A stretch of DNA of 60,000 nucleotides from Diphasiastrum complanatum (Eukaryota; Streptophyta; Lycopodiopsida; Lycopodiales; Lycopodiaceae), in NCBI GenBank assembly GCA_029204225.1, contig CM055092.1, positions 21,357,669 to 21,417,668 of the forward strand. Reading direction: 5' to 3'. Made by a program: the position numbers and the translations under genes. The stretch's first letter is position 1. Each line of letters starts with the position of its first letter. This document shows, one piece after another, positions 1 through 12,700 of this stretch. The notes beneath the pieces are model-generated. The model was not told the origin of the DNA and did no database searches. It saw only the letters and a list, made by a program, of their open reading frames with translations.

Positions 1-19
1 GGGGGGGGGGGGGGGGGGG
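1..19. repeat. Poly-G run at outer edge of left arm
   Basis: Nineteen G at the window start are mirrored by 22 C at 44,192-44,213. The sequence just inside the run (ttcttcatcttgagccc) is the reverse complement of the right-arm edge. Confidence 0.9.
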
Positions 20-225
20 TTCTTCATCTTGAGCCCTAAGTGCTTCTGTTGTATGTGAATGAATTTTATGTGATCCATAATTTTTGAGTTTTAATTGTCA
101 AGTCTAATTTGATTTCATTTGAGTTGATTCGACTTGTTTTATGTGAATGATAAATCAATAAGTCCATTGGCCTTTAAGGTTTTAAAAGAGACCTTCCCTT
201 TGAGTTCACAGTTGGTATCAAAGCC
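20..225 (+). mobile_element. 3' part of an LTR plus primer-binding site (left copy)
   Basis: The stretch ends in ttcaca at 210 and is followed, after one or two bases, by tggtatcaaagcc (213-225). That is one mismatch from the common copia primer site TGGTATCAGAGCC. It therefore reads as the downstream end of a 5' LTR of an element running rightward into the arm. No matching 3' LTR was found. The mirror copy is at 43,985-44,191. Confidence 0.65.
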
Positions 226-930
226 GGGTTTTATATTTCGTGAACTTGATGTGAAGACCTTGTATGTTCATGCATGCAGAAGAACATAAAGCTCCATCCG
301 TTGTCTAAAAGGCCTTTTGTTTCAAGAAGCAAGTATTGCATGGAAAGAATCAAGAAAACAAAGAGTCCTGCTAGGCATGACGAAGAACCTGACGACAACA
401 AAACACTAGACACCTACTTCTGGAGAACCAGAAGGTTGCGCATATAAAAAACATGCAACCCAAAGCTAGTCATAACCATTAAATCTTTATACTAGTCAAA
501 TAAAGGGGTTTTTTCCTTAATCACATCGATTGTCCGTTAGAATCAAAGGATTGCTTTAAATGCAGGACTAGGAATGCTTTAAAAAGCAAGATGAAATAGA
601 ATCGTCAATATAAAAAACTTGTATCAAGATTTGTTTGACTTTAATACATAAAGGTAAAGTTTTGCATGACATGAACAAGTTAAGTAGATGAAATTTGGTA
701 TAATTTTGAAAATGGCTTATCTTAGCCAATACAAGGAATATCTTTATTCCTTATGATCTAATGTAAAAGTTCTCCAATGCATAAGAAAAAGGTAAAGATT
801 AAGTCTCCTAAAGAAAACACATGTAAAGAAAACTTTTGAATTATGAATGATGATATATGTGACTTTGAAAGTCATGAAGCCTTAAGATCAGCTAAACGCA
901 TGATGATCTTATGATGTAAGTCCTTTGATA
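226..930. other. Non-coding leader-like sequence
   Basis: This AT-rich stretch follows the primer site, with no convincing reading frame and no repeat apart from its mirror (43,300-43,984). It contains the uninterrupted target (around 890-925) that was split on the right by the intact copia element. It probably belongs to the untranslated leader of the element whose LTR ends at 210. Confidence 0.5.
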
Positions 931-938
931 TGTTCTGG

Positions 939-1119
939 ATTCAAATTTAAAGTCTTGTATGTAAAGAAGATTACTAATCTTGTTATAGAAGCTAAAGAAC
1001 TTACAAGACTAAGAAAACTGAATAAGAAATTTGATAATTGGTTCTTGCAACTGAACCATCTAGAGTCTTGTATCCAATATGACTTTGAAAGGAAAGAAAA
1101 AAAAAAAAGGAATTTTTAA
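939..1119 (+). mobile_element. Ty1/copia RT remnant with internal deletion scar (left)
   Basis: Only a short piece of copia sequence remains, beginning MICSGF and running into LYVKKITNL. The same words sit 2.07 kb apart in the right arm, at about 36,830 (minus, integrase side) and 34,730 (minus, RT side). The junction is the octamer ATTCAAAT (939-946), which is present at both deletion endpoints on the right (34,752-34,759 and 36,820-36,827). This is a deletion between short direct repeats, leaving one copy. Confidence 0.85.
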
Positions 1120-1359
1120 TATTTCAAAGTCTACGAAGTTTTCATACTTGATAAGATCATAAGTCATGAATGTAGGAATAAGAATGATCTTACCAAAGCG
1201 AGACCTCAGGATATGGATTTAAATCCGTAAAGGAAGATAAAGATTGAGCTTATCACTCTTGAAAATGATCTAAGAGGCTGGCACTTTCCTATAAACAAGT
1301 GCTAGAGAAGGAAACCACCAGATCCAAGTAGTGTTTAAAGATGTCCATTAAAACTGCCA

Positions 1360-1830
1360 CCAGAACTAGCTCTGAGTTTCTAATGGTTCCCTTTAGTTTT
1401 ATCAATGCTCCCGCCACATTCAACCGAATGATGAACATACATAAATAATTTCTACTTTCTTGAAGCTAAGAAGAGGTTTTGTTTTCCATTGGCCTATCAT
1501 GTATCGAACATTGTATAAACACATGTTTAATATGCTAACATACTAAGGATGAACGGGGATTGAAAAACTCTAAGACTAATTCACCCTTTACCCATTCCTG
1601 ATTCCCCAAAGAAACATTTTGCTATGAGTTTTGTTTCTAGACTATCTAAAATCCAAGATGAAAAAGAAATATTTTGGATTATCCTAGATAGATTCAGTAA
1701 GAAAGCTAATTTTATTTCATATCTCAAGAGATCTGAAGTAGATCAAGGAATCGAAGAGATTCTCATTAGAGGAGTTCTCAATATCAAAAAGACCCTTTGT
1801 AAAGATACTTTTATTTTTTTTCTTTAGTTT
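1360..1830 (+). mobile_element. Degenerate Ty3/gypsy RT-integrase scraps (left)
   Basis: At 1,371-1,436 the frame reads SEFLMVPFSFINAPATFNRM, a diverged version of the gypsy RT motif [18 protein letters not shown]. At 1,624-1,827 a frame starting MSFVSRLSKIQDE and continuing IFWIILDRFSKKANFI corresponds to the gypsy integrase stretch around DFV-GLP--------WVIVDRLTK-AHF. The two are too close together for an intact element, so a large internal deletion lies between them. The mirror copy is at 33,864-34,345. Confidence 0.75.
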
Positions 1831-2091
1831 CGATCGTCACCAGGCCCAATCAAAATGCATAGATTTGAAATCTACATAACGTAGCTCAAATTAACTAAAA
1901 AATAGTAATGCAATTTAGAAAACTTTGAAATTTGTGTCCGAGCAGCATGGACGTATCCCATTGGTTTCTTCTTCTTGCCCGATACATGCTAATCTGCCCG
2001 ATGTCAATACCTCAAGTTAAATTTACTTGACTATTCTAGTTAGTATAATGAAATTTTCTAACTATACTAGTTACAGTTATAGAAATATAGT

Positions 2092-3600
2092 ATGTACAGT
2101 TACATAAAATATGGTATACGCAGTAACTATGACTATGCTGGCATTCACATTAGATTAAATGTGATACGAAAAATTGAGATTACGTATCATATCAGAAAGA
2201 TTTTTGGCGCCCAGGCTTTGAAAATAGCAATGGCAAGTAGACCCAGATCTACAATCGAGTCTGTGATTCTTTACAATGAGAAAGATGAAGTTGATAACTG
2301 GAAGCCAACAAAATATACGAAGAACTCATGGGTATGCTGCATCCATCATCAAAGGGCAATTTTTGACAAAAGAAAAGAGCAAAAGTGACTTACAAATCTT
2401 ATTGGAAAGCAAAAAATTTGGAGTTTAAGACTACCCCGGGAGGTCAATCTATATCAGAAGTCTTAGTACAACATGTACATATGCATTCAGAAATCAAAGT
2501 ACATGATATCAATCCTCATGATCATAAAAAATGTAATTGTAAGTATATCAAAACATATGCACTCTACAACAATCATAGGTAATTTTCTTTATTGATGCTC
2601 TTCAGATTATGATTTAAACGCTTCAACATTGTTTTTTCTTTCAGATTTATATCCATCATGCATAAGTGAATGGGAGCCCGCACAATCACTTGCAGGAATA
2701 TGAGACGTGATTCACTCTGATGTTGGAAAGCTACAATACAGAGAAAGAAGTCAAAGGAACTTGCAGATTGTGGTATCTATTTTTATGAATCTTTATATAC
2801 GCCACAAACAGATGGAAGTTTTTTCAAGCTCGAAGCAATTCCATTGCTTAGTTTTCAAAGTGATGAGTGGCGTACTCCTGACAGCATTGTTTCTGAATCT
2901 TTGAGATGCAAGCTACTCATTGATATTAGAAATGCTATGAAGATAAGAACAAGCTCAAAAATTGTTCACCTAAGTTGGTTTATCTCATTACATATATTTG
3001 TTGATTTTTTCTCGAGTGCTAGTGTTCGTAGGACACCAACTTTATTTGTTTGCAAGGATTTATCAAATGAGACTTTGTAAAACAAATAATGACATAGAAT
3101 GCAGGATTAAAAAGTTCTCAATGATCTTTCGTTATCATATTGAAAAGCAAATGCTTAGTCTCACATTTAGCTACCAGAGATATAAGAAAATTGAAGGTAC
3201 ATGGCTACCACTGGATCAAGACTTTGAACTAAATGGTCACACAAACCGAATGGAGATAAGCATTATCTACAATAAGAAATATTTGACTATGGTTGAGGTG
3301 GAAGAGCATTGGAAGCTTGATTTTATCAGAATAAAACTCATGCTATTACAAATCAATCTACTAACATATTTCAGATTTATCATCAACGGAAGACTCGTAA
3401 GTACTTTATGTTTATTTCCATTTCAAAATAGAACAAAATAATAGAAAATGTCATCATTTACAATTGCACATTCACTAATATTTGCCATGTCACAGATGCG
3501 AAAAAGATAGGAGCTGATAACGTGCTGCAAAGATCTACCTACAACAATCACCATTGTGGGAGAACAATAGTTTCAAATAAACTTTAGTAAAAATCTGTGT
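2092..3600 (+). pseudogene. Gene C (left copy): unrecognised intron-bearing gene
   Basis: I do not recognise the family. A frame from 2,092 (MYSYIKYGI) runs 98 codons. After a frameshift near 2,385, a second frame (TYKSYWKAKNLEF) follows. A consensus donor GTAAGT at about 2,538 pairs with a pyrimidine-tract acceptor near 2,644, keeping frame into YLYPSCI. A second intron of about 100 bp is plausible, bringing in GIYFYESLYTPQTDG and SDEWRTPDSIVSESLRCKLL. A later block (FVGHQLYLFARIYQM to EVEEHWKLDFI, then NLLTYFRFIINGRL) ends at another GTAAGT donor (about 3,397). Several cysteines (CN, YPSC, CG) could form a small metal site. It is convergent with the H3-like gene. The intron model is inference from splice consensus and frame continuity. 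The frameshift makes this copy non-functional. Confidence 0.5.
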
Positions 3601-3816
3601 ATACACTCTTTCATTCAATAAATGAAAGCCCAAGTTGAGCATCAGTACATGTATTTTGTGCTCCCAAATTCATTAACTGGAGCAGCATTTGATATATCAA
3701 TGTATATTTTTCTATGAATTCTATACATGTATTTTTGTTCTATGCTATCTATATTTGTTCTGATCTTAATTTAGTATAATTACATCATCCTTTGCACCAT
3801 CATCAATAACGGGAGG

Positions 3817-5284
3817 CTAAAGCCTTGCCCTAGCCAGTATACTCAGGATAATTTCTTTTCTAATTCTGTACACCTGGCTTGATGTGTACTCAGGAAGTGT
3901 AAACTGCAAAATAGAACATTGATGTATTAGTAATGGCCAAAAACATCAACAAAATAGAAAACTAATCATGTTTCCAAAATAAGAATAAGCAAAATTTATT
4001 TCCTCCAAACTGACGATCTGCCAGTCCACGGAATGGGGAACCTCTGTAGGAATATATTCACTTAGATATGGAAGATATATATCTACATCCTTATGCGTGT
4101 TTCTCACCGAATTCATCTTGACACAAAAAGCTTTAATAATATTATCTACAGATCTCTTAATAGAGATCAGGTTTAAACTCTAGTGGTCACTGCAAAATAA
4201 GATTGAAATTTCTTTAGCTGCAATTCTGAGAACTATTTCCATTGACAATGCCAATGTTAATGCATAAAACAACAAAAAGCATTTAATATATCTTACTTCG
4301 TATGATAAGGATGAGCAGATACTTTGTTGTTGGTGTGAATCCACTTGTCAGACACTATGACAATGTGTCATTATTCTCCTTGAAGGCCTGAAGCAGAAAG
4401 TTACTCAGCACCAACAACTCATTGGATGAATCTCTTGCAATGTCATATTGCAAGATTGTAAGCCCGGGCTCTAGCACAAGATCACTGATAGAAGCCCATC
4501 TGTCTTTGAGATCCAAGCAATCTAGAACTCTAAAATTAATACTAAAATCAAGTTCATCTAGTCTAAAACAAAAAGGAGTACCAATTGTATCTATAGCATC
4601 GGATATGTCTTTCTCAAATTTAAGATAATCATCCAAATCTATATATGTATAAAAATTTGGAGGAGGAGGAGGAGGTGGATGTGTAGTATCTACAAGAATT
4701 AAAGGGGTATCCAAAACAGATGTAGCTATATTTACAACATTATCAACAACAACATTATCTACAATGGATTCCGAGCTAGGCTTCACAGAATCTGTGGTGT
4801 CTACCCTCCTTACTTTTTTCGGAGCTCTCTTGGGGGCTGTCTGCTTCCTAGGATGCTTCGTAGAAAGATCAGTCCTATCTAGAGGAGTCAGTCTAGGAGC
4901 AGTAGACTGAGATACGTGTAACCTACAATACCTATCCCTCATTCTCATCAGGAGCTGAAAATCCTTGGGCATTATAGTGACTCTCTTGGAATGGATTGCA
5001 AGAAAAAAAGAATCTTAAAAAAAAAGGCTAATGTAGTCTTCAGCAGCCTCTTGAAGGCACTGAAAAACACTGGGTGTGAATCTAACTAGCTGTTTGCGAT
5101 CACTTCTTGTTATGTTTCGGACAACACGGTAGAATGGAGATCTTGGGATCAACAGAGTTGTTGATCTCTGAACCTTGCATATCTCAGAGAGCCACCTGCT
5201 GCGGTTGCACGTTCTAGGTCTAGCGGGTGGTGAAATGGCAACCGCAGGGGCTGAGAATGAGCCAGGAGAGATATCCATGGACAT
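3817..5284 (-). pseudogene. Histone H3-like gene with long C-terminal extension (left copy)
   Basis: From ATG at 5,284 the protein has a short tail (MSMDISPGS) without the usual K4/K9/K27 motifs. It then has a complete H3 fold: alpha-N (LSEICKVQRST), alpha-1 (LLIPRSPFYRVVRNIT), alpha-2 (FQCLQEAAEDYISLFF) and the L2/alpha-3 block (AIHSKRVTIMPKDFQLL). LLIP, VR-IT, EAAEDY and D-S resemble plant CENH3, while PF-R and KRVTIMPKD resemble canonical H3. Loop 1 is one residue longer than in H3. A TAA (about 5,015) replaces the residue after LFF. The frame resumes at 4,972 and continues about 190 residues: a basic nuclear-signal-like stretch (KQTAPKRAPKKVRR), a proline run, then an acidic region. A 71-nt GT-AG intron (4,226-4,296) and a last exon (3,817-3,903, ending LARARL) fit. 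A tryptophan codon kept on the right is TAG here. Confidence 0.75.
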
Positions 5285-6108
5285 GTACTATGGGATAGTG
5301 GACTTGTGTGTGATGGTTAGGATGAGCAGGAAGGGATGATAAAGACCTCGCAAAGGACCGATATGTATGGACAGAATGTATGGTATATTGGACCTATGCG
5401 AGCCGAATATAAGAGAGAGCGATTAGTTTTAAAGAAAGACGCATTAGTGCGATACGGGAAGACATGTAGGCAGATGTATCGGACCTCTACGCATGGAAGG
5501 CGGTAGGAGGAATATCGATTGTGAAGGACGTGCACAAGTGCGATATGTGGAGCGAAAAAAAAAGTGAAAAAAATTCATCGAAGTTTGTGATTTTATATCT
5601 CTGTTCGCATGTGCGAAAGAACATCCTGTCACACGTGGGAGTTGTACGGACAAATGTGAGAGTGCCACATGTCATCCTGTCACATTACACGTGTGGGATT
5701 TGTACAAGCAAATGCGAGAGCGACACGTGTTGTCGAGCAAACGAATGAACACGTGACACATGTCCAAGTGTCATCTCACACGTGTCCAGGTGTCACCTCA
5801 CACATGCCAGTGCTTGTAGTCCAATTGAAAGTAGACACATGTGCTTTGTCTGTTGACCACACGTGCAAAAATTTAGTATAAATGGCACAAAAACCAATTA
5901 ATTTTTTATCTTTTTCGTTCTTGAAATTTGCGGCATATCGCTCTTGTGCACACGCGTTGTTGTCCGTTTGCTTGCAACGATACCTACTTGCGCACAAGTG
6001 TGATATTCGGTATCTGCCTGCCGTACATATCCCTCTTGTGCGCCATCTTGATAGTTAGTTTTGTTTTAGTTCTCCCTCGCGCACAAGTGCGATATTCACG
6101 TTACTGCC
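5285..6108. promoter_or_regulatory. Divergent intergenic region with iterated palindromic motifs (left)
   Basis: This lies between the H3-like gene (minus) and gene D (plus). CGCACAAGTGCGATAT-type words recur in both orientations at about 5,440, 5,530, 5,930, 5,990, 6,045 and 6,080. The core GCACAAGTGC is an interrupted palindrome. Between 5,630 and 5,880 there are about ten ACACGTGT or ACATGTG words with G-box-like CACGTG cores, in loosely repeated 30-60 bp contexts. The density is far above the surrounding sequence. It is plausibly a bidirectional promoter. The use of the motifs as protein-binding sites is inference. Confidence 0.6.
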
Positions 6109-7113
6109 ATGGCTCTTCCTCAGGATCCTCACGAGATTCAGGCTTGAGCTCATTTCTTAGTGAATTTGGAATTACTGAAAACCTAGAATACTTCCATAGC
6201 CGATTCAGGCCATATCTACATATTTTCAGGACTGCACAACCAAATTTTGACGTATTTTATGAACATTATGCTAGATTCAAAGATATACTTAGTAAGCCTG
6301 TTTTCTCCATAGGTCCACTCCAGTACATGCATTATACTGGTTTGGTTCATTTCTTCCCAGCTTTTAGACATAGACTGGATAGAATGTTCACCAAATTGTT
6401 TGATCTTTTCAAAAGCAGTTCAATGTGTCCGTATTGCAACAAGAAATGTCGATTGGTTGAATATCAGAGTGGTTTTGTACTTTTCCTGTTAGTTCAGATC
6501 CCAGATGATGAGGAAGTTTCTGTTGCTGACCCTCCTTTTGCATCATCCTCTATTTAGTCAGCTATTAAGGATATCGGTCACCTTCTTATCGACACTCATG
6601 ATAAGGAAAGTAACTTTATTGATGTAAATACTTATATTCTCCGGAATTCTTTCATTGGCCAAATTAATCTGATGATGAATCCAACCCTATAGAGGAGTCG
6701 AAATGTCTTTTCAATTTGCCTGTATATTATATTAATGACGATGTATATTTTACTACTGTTGATTTATGTAAATTTTTTGACTATCGTGAAGATGAGGTTC
6801 TATGTTTATTATCTAGCACAATTTTTGAATTCTCCGACTTTGTAGATTTTGAAACAGATGACCTTGTTGTTGGTATTGATTTTGATGATGAGGAGGGGCT
6901 TATGACCGGTGAAGAATGCATGATTAAGACTTTATCAAATATAGCTGAGGATGGGCGAGGCAGACCATCCGATGAAGAATTCACGGCGTTTCAATCCCAG
7001 GTGGGCTTCCCTCGTCCATCATTAATGCATTTCACTGATGATTCCACTTCAGTATGTGGTCATTATATTGGTCATTCTGATCTGGTTCTGTTGATGATGA
7101 AGAATGTGTAAGT
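6109..7113 (+). pseudogene. Gene D (left copy): unrecognised gene divergent from H3-like gene
   Basis: The start is taken from the right copy, where ATG begins MASSSGSSRDSGLSSFL. Here one base is missing right after ATG (6,109). The remaining frame runs SSFLSEFGITENLEYF to PDDEEVSVADPPFASSS, with a CPYCNKKC pair near residue 105, and stops at TAG (6,555-6,557). The stop is shared by both arms. Coding-like sequence continues beyond it (IKDI-HLLIDTHDKES), then after a frameshift as an acidic segment from 6,716 (PVYYINDDVYFTTVDLCKFFDY, FETDDLVVGIDFDDEEGL) to about 7,109. There GTGTAAGTG resembles a splice donor. No family recognised. The single CxxC could be half of a zinc ribbon. It is probably one decayed multi-exon gene. 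Confidence 0.5.
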
Positions 7114-7200
7114 GTTTAAACTTCCTTTCATTAGAATGTTTTTAATCATTGAATGTGTTTTTGCTTTACGAATGTATTGAATTGGATAGCAGGGCCGCAT

Positions 7201-7540
<340 letters not shown>

Positions 7541-7680
7541 TTTATTCACATTGCCATATCCAAAGATCAATTAGCCTCTTGTAAAATTTGTAGATAGCAC
7601 CATTGATCATCTCTAGTTTTAAAAAACAGCAAAACCAGCAACATTTTTTTTTCAAGAACGTATATTTCAGAATTATCATC

Positions 7681-9500
<1,820 letters not shown>

Positions 9501-9551
9501 ATTCTAATGATTCAGTGATTGCCTGATTCTCAATTTTTTGATCATACACTC

Positions 9552-9572
9552 TGTGTGTGTGTGTGTGTGTGT
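9552..9572. repeat. (TG)n microsatellite and TG-rich stretch
   Basis: A short TG run is followed by a TGTGTATG-rich stretch to about 9,758. The mirror on the right is the CA array at 26,079-26,116, about twice as long. The cysteine-rich frames across it are repeat artefacts. Confidence 0.9.
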
Positions 9573-9758
9573 ACCAGTTGGATGTGCCGTCGATGGCAGG
9601 CGTCCGAAGGTCAATGGCAGTAGGGACAATTTTCGTGTGTGTGTGTGCTTATGTATGTGTAAACGTTTGTGTGGATGTGTGTATGTACATCTATGTATAT
9701 ATGTATTCTTATGTGTGTCTATATGTTGTGTAAGTATGTGTGTAAGCATGTGTCTATA

Positions 9759-12700
9759 TGTGAAAAATGCAAAAATAAGCTTGGTAGAGGCCAAAAATCT
9801 TGTATATAGATAAAAACACATGTGTGGAGCCTGTTCCCACGTGTGAAACTAGTGTACTTGTCATGTACCATAATAATATAGGATGTACATATGATTTAAT
9901 TCAAGTTCTAGTGGCTAAAAAGGCCAAAAACTAGTTTTCTAGACATATGACACATGGCATCAATCTATTGATTGCATGAGCCACATCCTTTGGTTAGGTG
10001 TCATATCCCTTGTGTAAAGGACAGCTCACACATGTGGAATAAGCTGAAGTAGGGGAATTTTGAGTTCTAGAAGATTTCCAAGTAGATCTCCATATAGAAG
10101 GAAAATAGACCAAAAGTGCTCAAAATAGAAGGTTTTGTCCAAGTATCAGTTTTGCATGATGAATCATCATATGACAAAGCACCTTCACACATGTGGGATC
10201 AGAGGGATGATCAGTACCACGAGCTCCCACCTATTGTATATATAGAGCCACATTTGGCCATAATCAGTGTGAGACACCAATCTTGGTTTTGGAAGCAATT
10301 TTGAGTGATTCTGTCCATTTGTCTACATCTGTTTTGATTGTTTTGAGGTTCTATCAATGTGTACTTTATTTTCAGGTTGGATTCCGTACTCAGACATTGT
10401 TTCACACGTGTGAAACCAGAAAGTACACTTACCCTCAATTAATGATTGTTCTTGTTAGGATTTTGTGTCTAGAATTGATCTAAATTGATCTTAATCTGAA
10501 GTAGATTGATAGATCAAGTAATCTGACAACCAATCCCTCTTGAGGATCAGATTAGGATCCACTCTTGGTCCTTTTTGTACTTATTTCACATGGTATCAGA
10601 GCCAAGTACAAGAGTTTTTGTTGAAATTGATAGGGTTAATCCAAATCAAAGCCAGAATTAGCAGTTTTTTGGAAACTAGTCAAATTTTGTGTAGCGAGTT
10701 GGATTTGATAGCTATTTTCAAAATTTTTGGTCCAGATCTTGTTGTGGGCTGTAGGAACCCTTTTCACACGTGTTAGGCCGTACAGCTCCGTTTTTGGCTG
10801 ATAAATTTCAAAAATTTGTACAATTTGACTCACACACCCAATTTGAGAGATTTTTGGTGCAAAATCAAGCATTTTCTATAGAGAACCTAATCCTTTAATG
10901 AGTTCTTGGATTAGATCAGCCAAGAAATTAAATTTGAAGCTTGAAATAGGTGCATTAATTGATCATCTCTGATTTTTTGAGTGCATGTTTAAGTTAAGAG
11001 AGATTTTGCTAAAAATCATAGATTAAGGAGTGATATGCAAGGTGAGAGGTTGAAATCCATTGTACCATCACTCTAGATTTGTTCAAGAGTGATAGGGTCA
11101 AGTTTAGAAGCATCAATTTGCTAGAAAACATCTTTGGATCTGTCCTCCAAGTGAAACCTTTGAGAGTTTCTAGTGCATATAGAGCATCTATGCAAATCTT
11201 TTGTAGAATTTGACATAGATTGGCTTAAATTGAGAGTTCTAGAAAAGAGATTGAGATCCAAGTCACATTGTTCAACCCTACTCAATTTGTTTGAGTGATT
11301 GTAAGGTTTGAAAAGAGTCATTAAGGTGTCTATGGCAAATGTGTAGAGAGAGATCCAATTTTCTAAGAGTTCCTTCCTTTGTAGAGGGCAAGATCTAGAA
11401 GCTCATTATGTGTTGTTATTGGTGGAGAGTTTGTCTCTTCCTAGGTGATTAAATCTTTCTAAGTGGCATTAGCTCTTTGAAGCACAATATCTTAGTGAGA
11501 AAAATCACAACTTTTGATTTTGAATTTCATTCCAAGTCTCTAAACGGTAGAGTAATTGGTAGAATCCAATAGGAGTGATTGAATTCAATTCGTTGAGCAA
11601 AAATTGACATAGTATGTATGAAACTCAAATTAGTTCTATTCAACTTTCTTTGTGAGAGTGTGAGGGTCAATTTGTGATCCCATTGGATGTCTAGAATGAG
11701 GAGGAGTCCATATTTGAGTATTCATGCATGGTTGAGATCTTTGTGAATCTCTAGTTGTCTAATTTTTTAAGCTTTGTGAAAAATTGGTGGTATAGTTTGT
11801 TGTCAAATCAAATCAAATTCATTCTAAATCTCAAGTGTGAGATTATTTGGGTCAAGACTGAGTCCAAAAGAAGTGATTAAGTTTGATTTTCATGTATTTG
11901 AAACAAAACCCATCTTTTGTTTAAGAATCTCAAGTGTCGAGAGAACTAGTCAAGTGAAAAGGAAAATCTAGGTGTCAAATCTTTTTCATATCCATTCCAA
12001 CTTTCAAAAGGAAGAGTCATTGGTATTTGATGAGTCCAATAGGAGATTGGATCTGATTTCTTTAGTGATTTGATTCAAAGATTGTGTGCTTTTGTCTTAG
12101 TGATCAAAGCAAAGTTTCCAAGTGACTAGTCATTACTGTGAAGATTGATTCTTAGGTTTGTGAGCTAGATCTTTTGTAGATCCTTCTAGATTGTTGAAGA
12201 TGTTCAAATCTAGTATCTTGAGAGTCACAAATTACATTTGTAGAATCATATCACAGGTTTTTATTCACATAGTATCAATAGGTGGCATCCTATTGAAGGA
12301 AAGAAAGGATCCTAAGTGCAACCTTTGTGACAAGGGAGGATATATTTTCTCAAGATGCTACAAAACAAAGACCAATCCATCCAAGGAGTACCAAAGCAAG
12401 GGGTCCGAGGTGAAGGATGGAGCTTCAAGTTTGAAATGCAAATACAAGAAGGACAAGTCCAAGGAAAGGTGTTTCCTTTGTGGAAAGGTGAATGAGGCTT
12501 GGAGTCTCACAAGGACTTGCAAGATTTGTCTTCAAGAGTCCATCACAACACATGTCAAATCTTTTGAAAGTTTTCATTTGGAAGTGCATTGTTTGGTTCA
12601 AGATGCAAAGATATATGTCACTTTGAAAGTAACTTGGATTTATTTTATGTCCTTGGAAAGTATTTTGCTTGGAACTTTAGATAAGTTCAAACTTCATGAG

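Noticed and set aside
2092-3600. Gene C as a plant-virus movement or coat protein
   Set aside because: Some words look superficially similar, but there is no diagnostic motif, and consensus introns argue for a cellular-type gene.
4422-4628. Plus-strand frame MDESLAMSYCKIV
   Set aside because: Antisense shadow of the H3-like gene's extension. It recurs on the right for the same reason.
5285-6108. Geminivirus-like origin with iterons
   Set aside because: Divergent genes and iterated words are suggestive, but no nonanucleotide stem-loop of that type and no Rep motifs were seen.
6400-6500. TFIIB-like zinc ribbon in gene D
   Set aside because: Only the first CxxC and a loose LVEYQSG similarity are present. 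The second cysteine pair is missing in both arms.
9504-9821. Cysteine/valine-rich and histidine/threonine-rich frames
   Set aside because: Produced by TG/CA repeats. The mirror frames on the right differ only with array length.
12191-12214. Start of the gag-like frame at its first possible codon
   Set aside because: The upstream codons come from a non-ATG start and show no conservation. The zinc-knuckle part is the only supportable portion.
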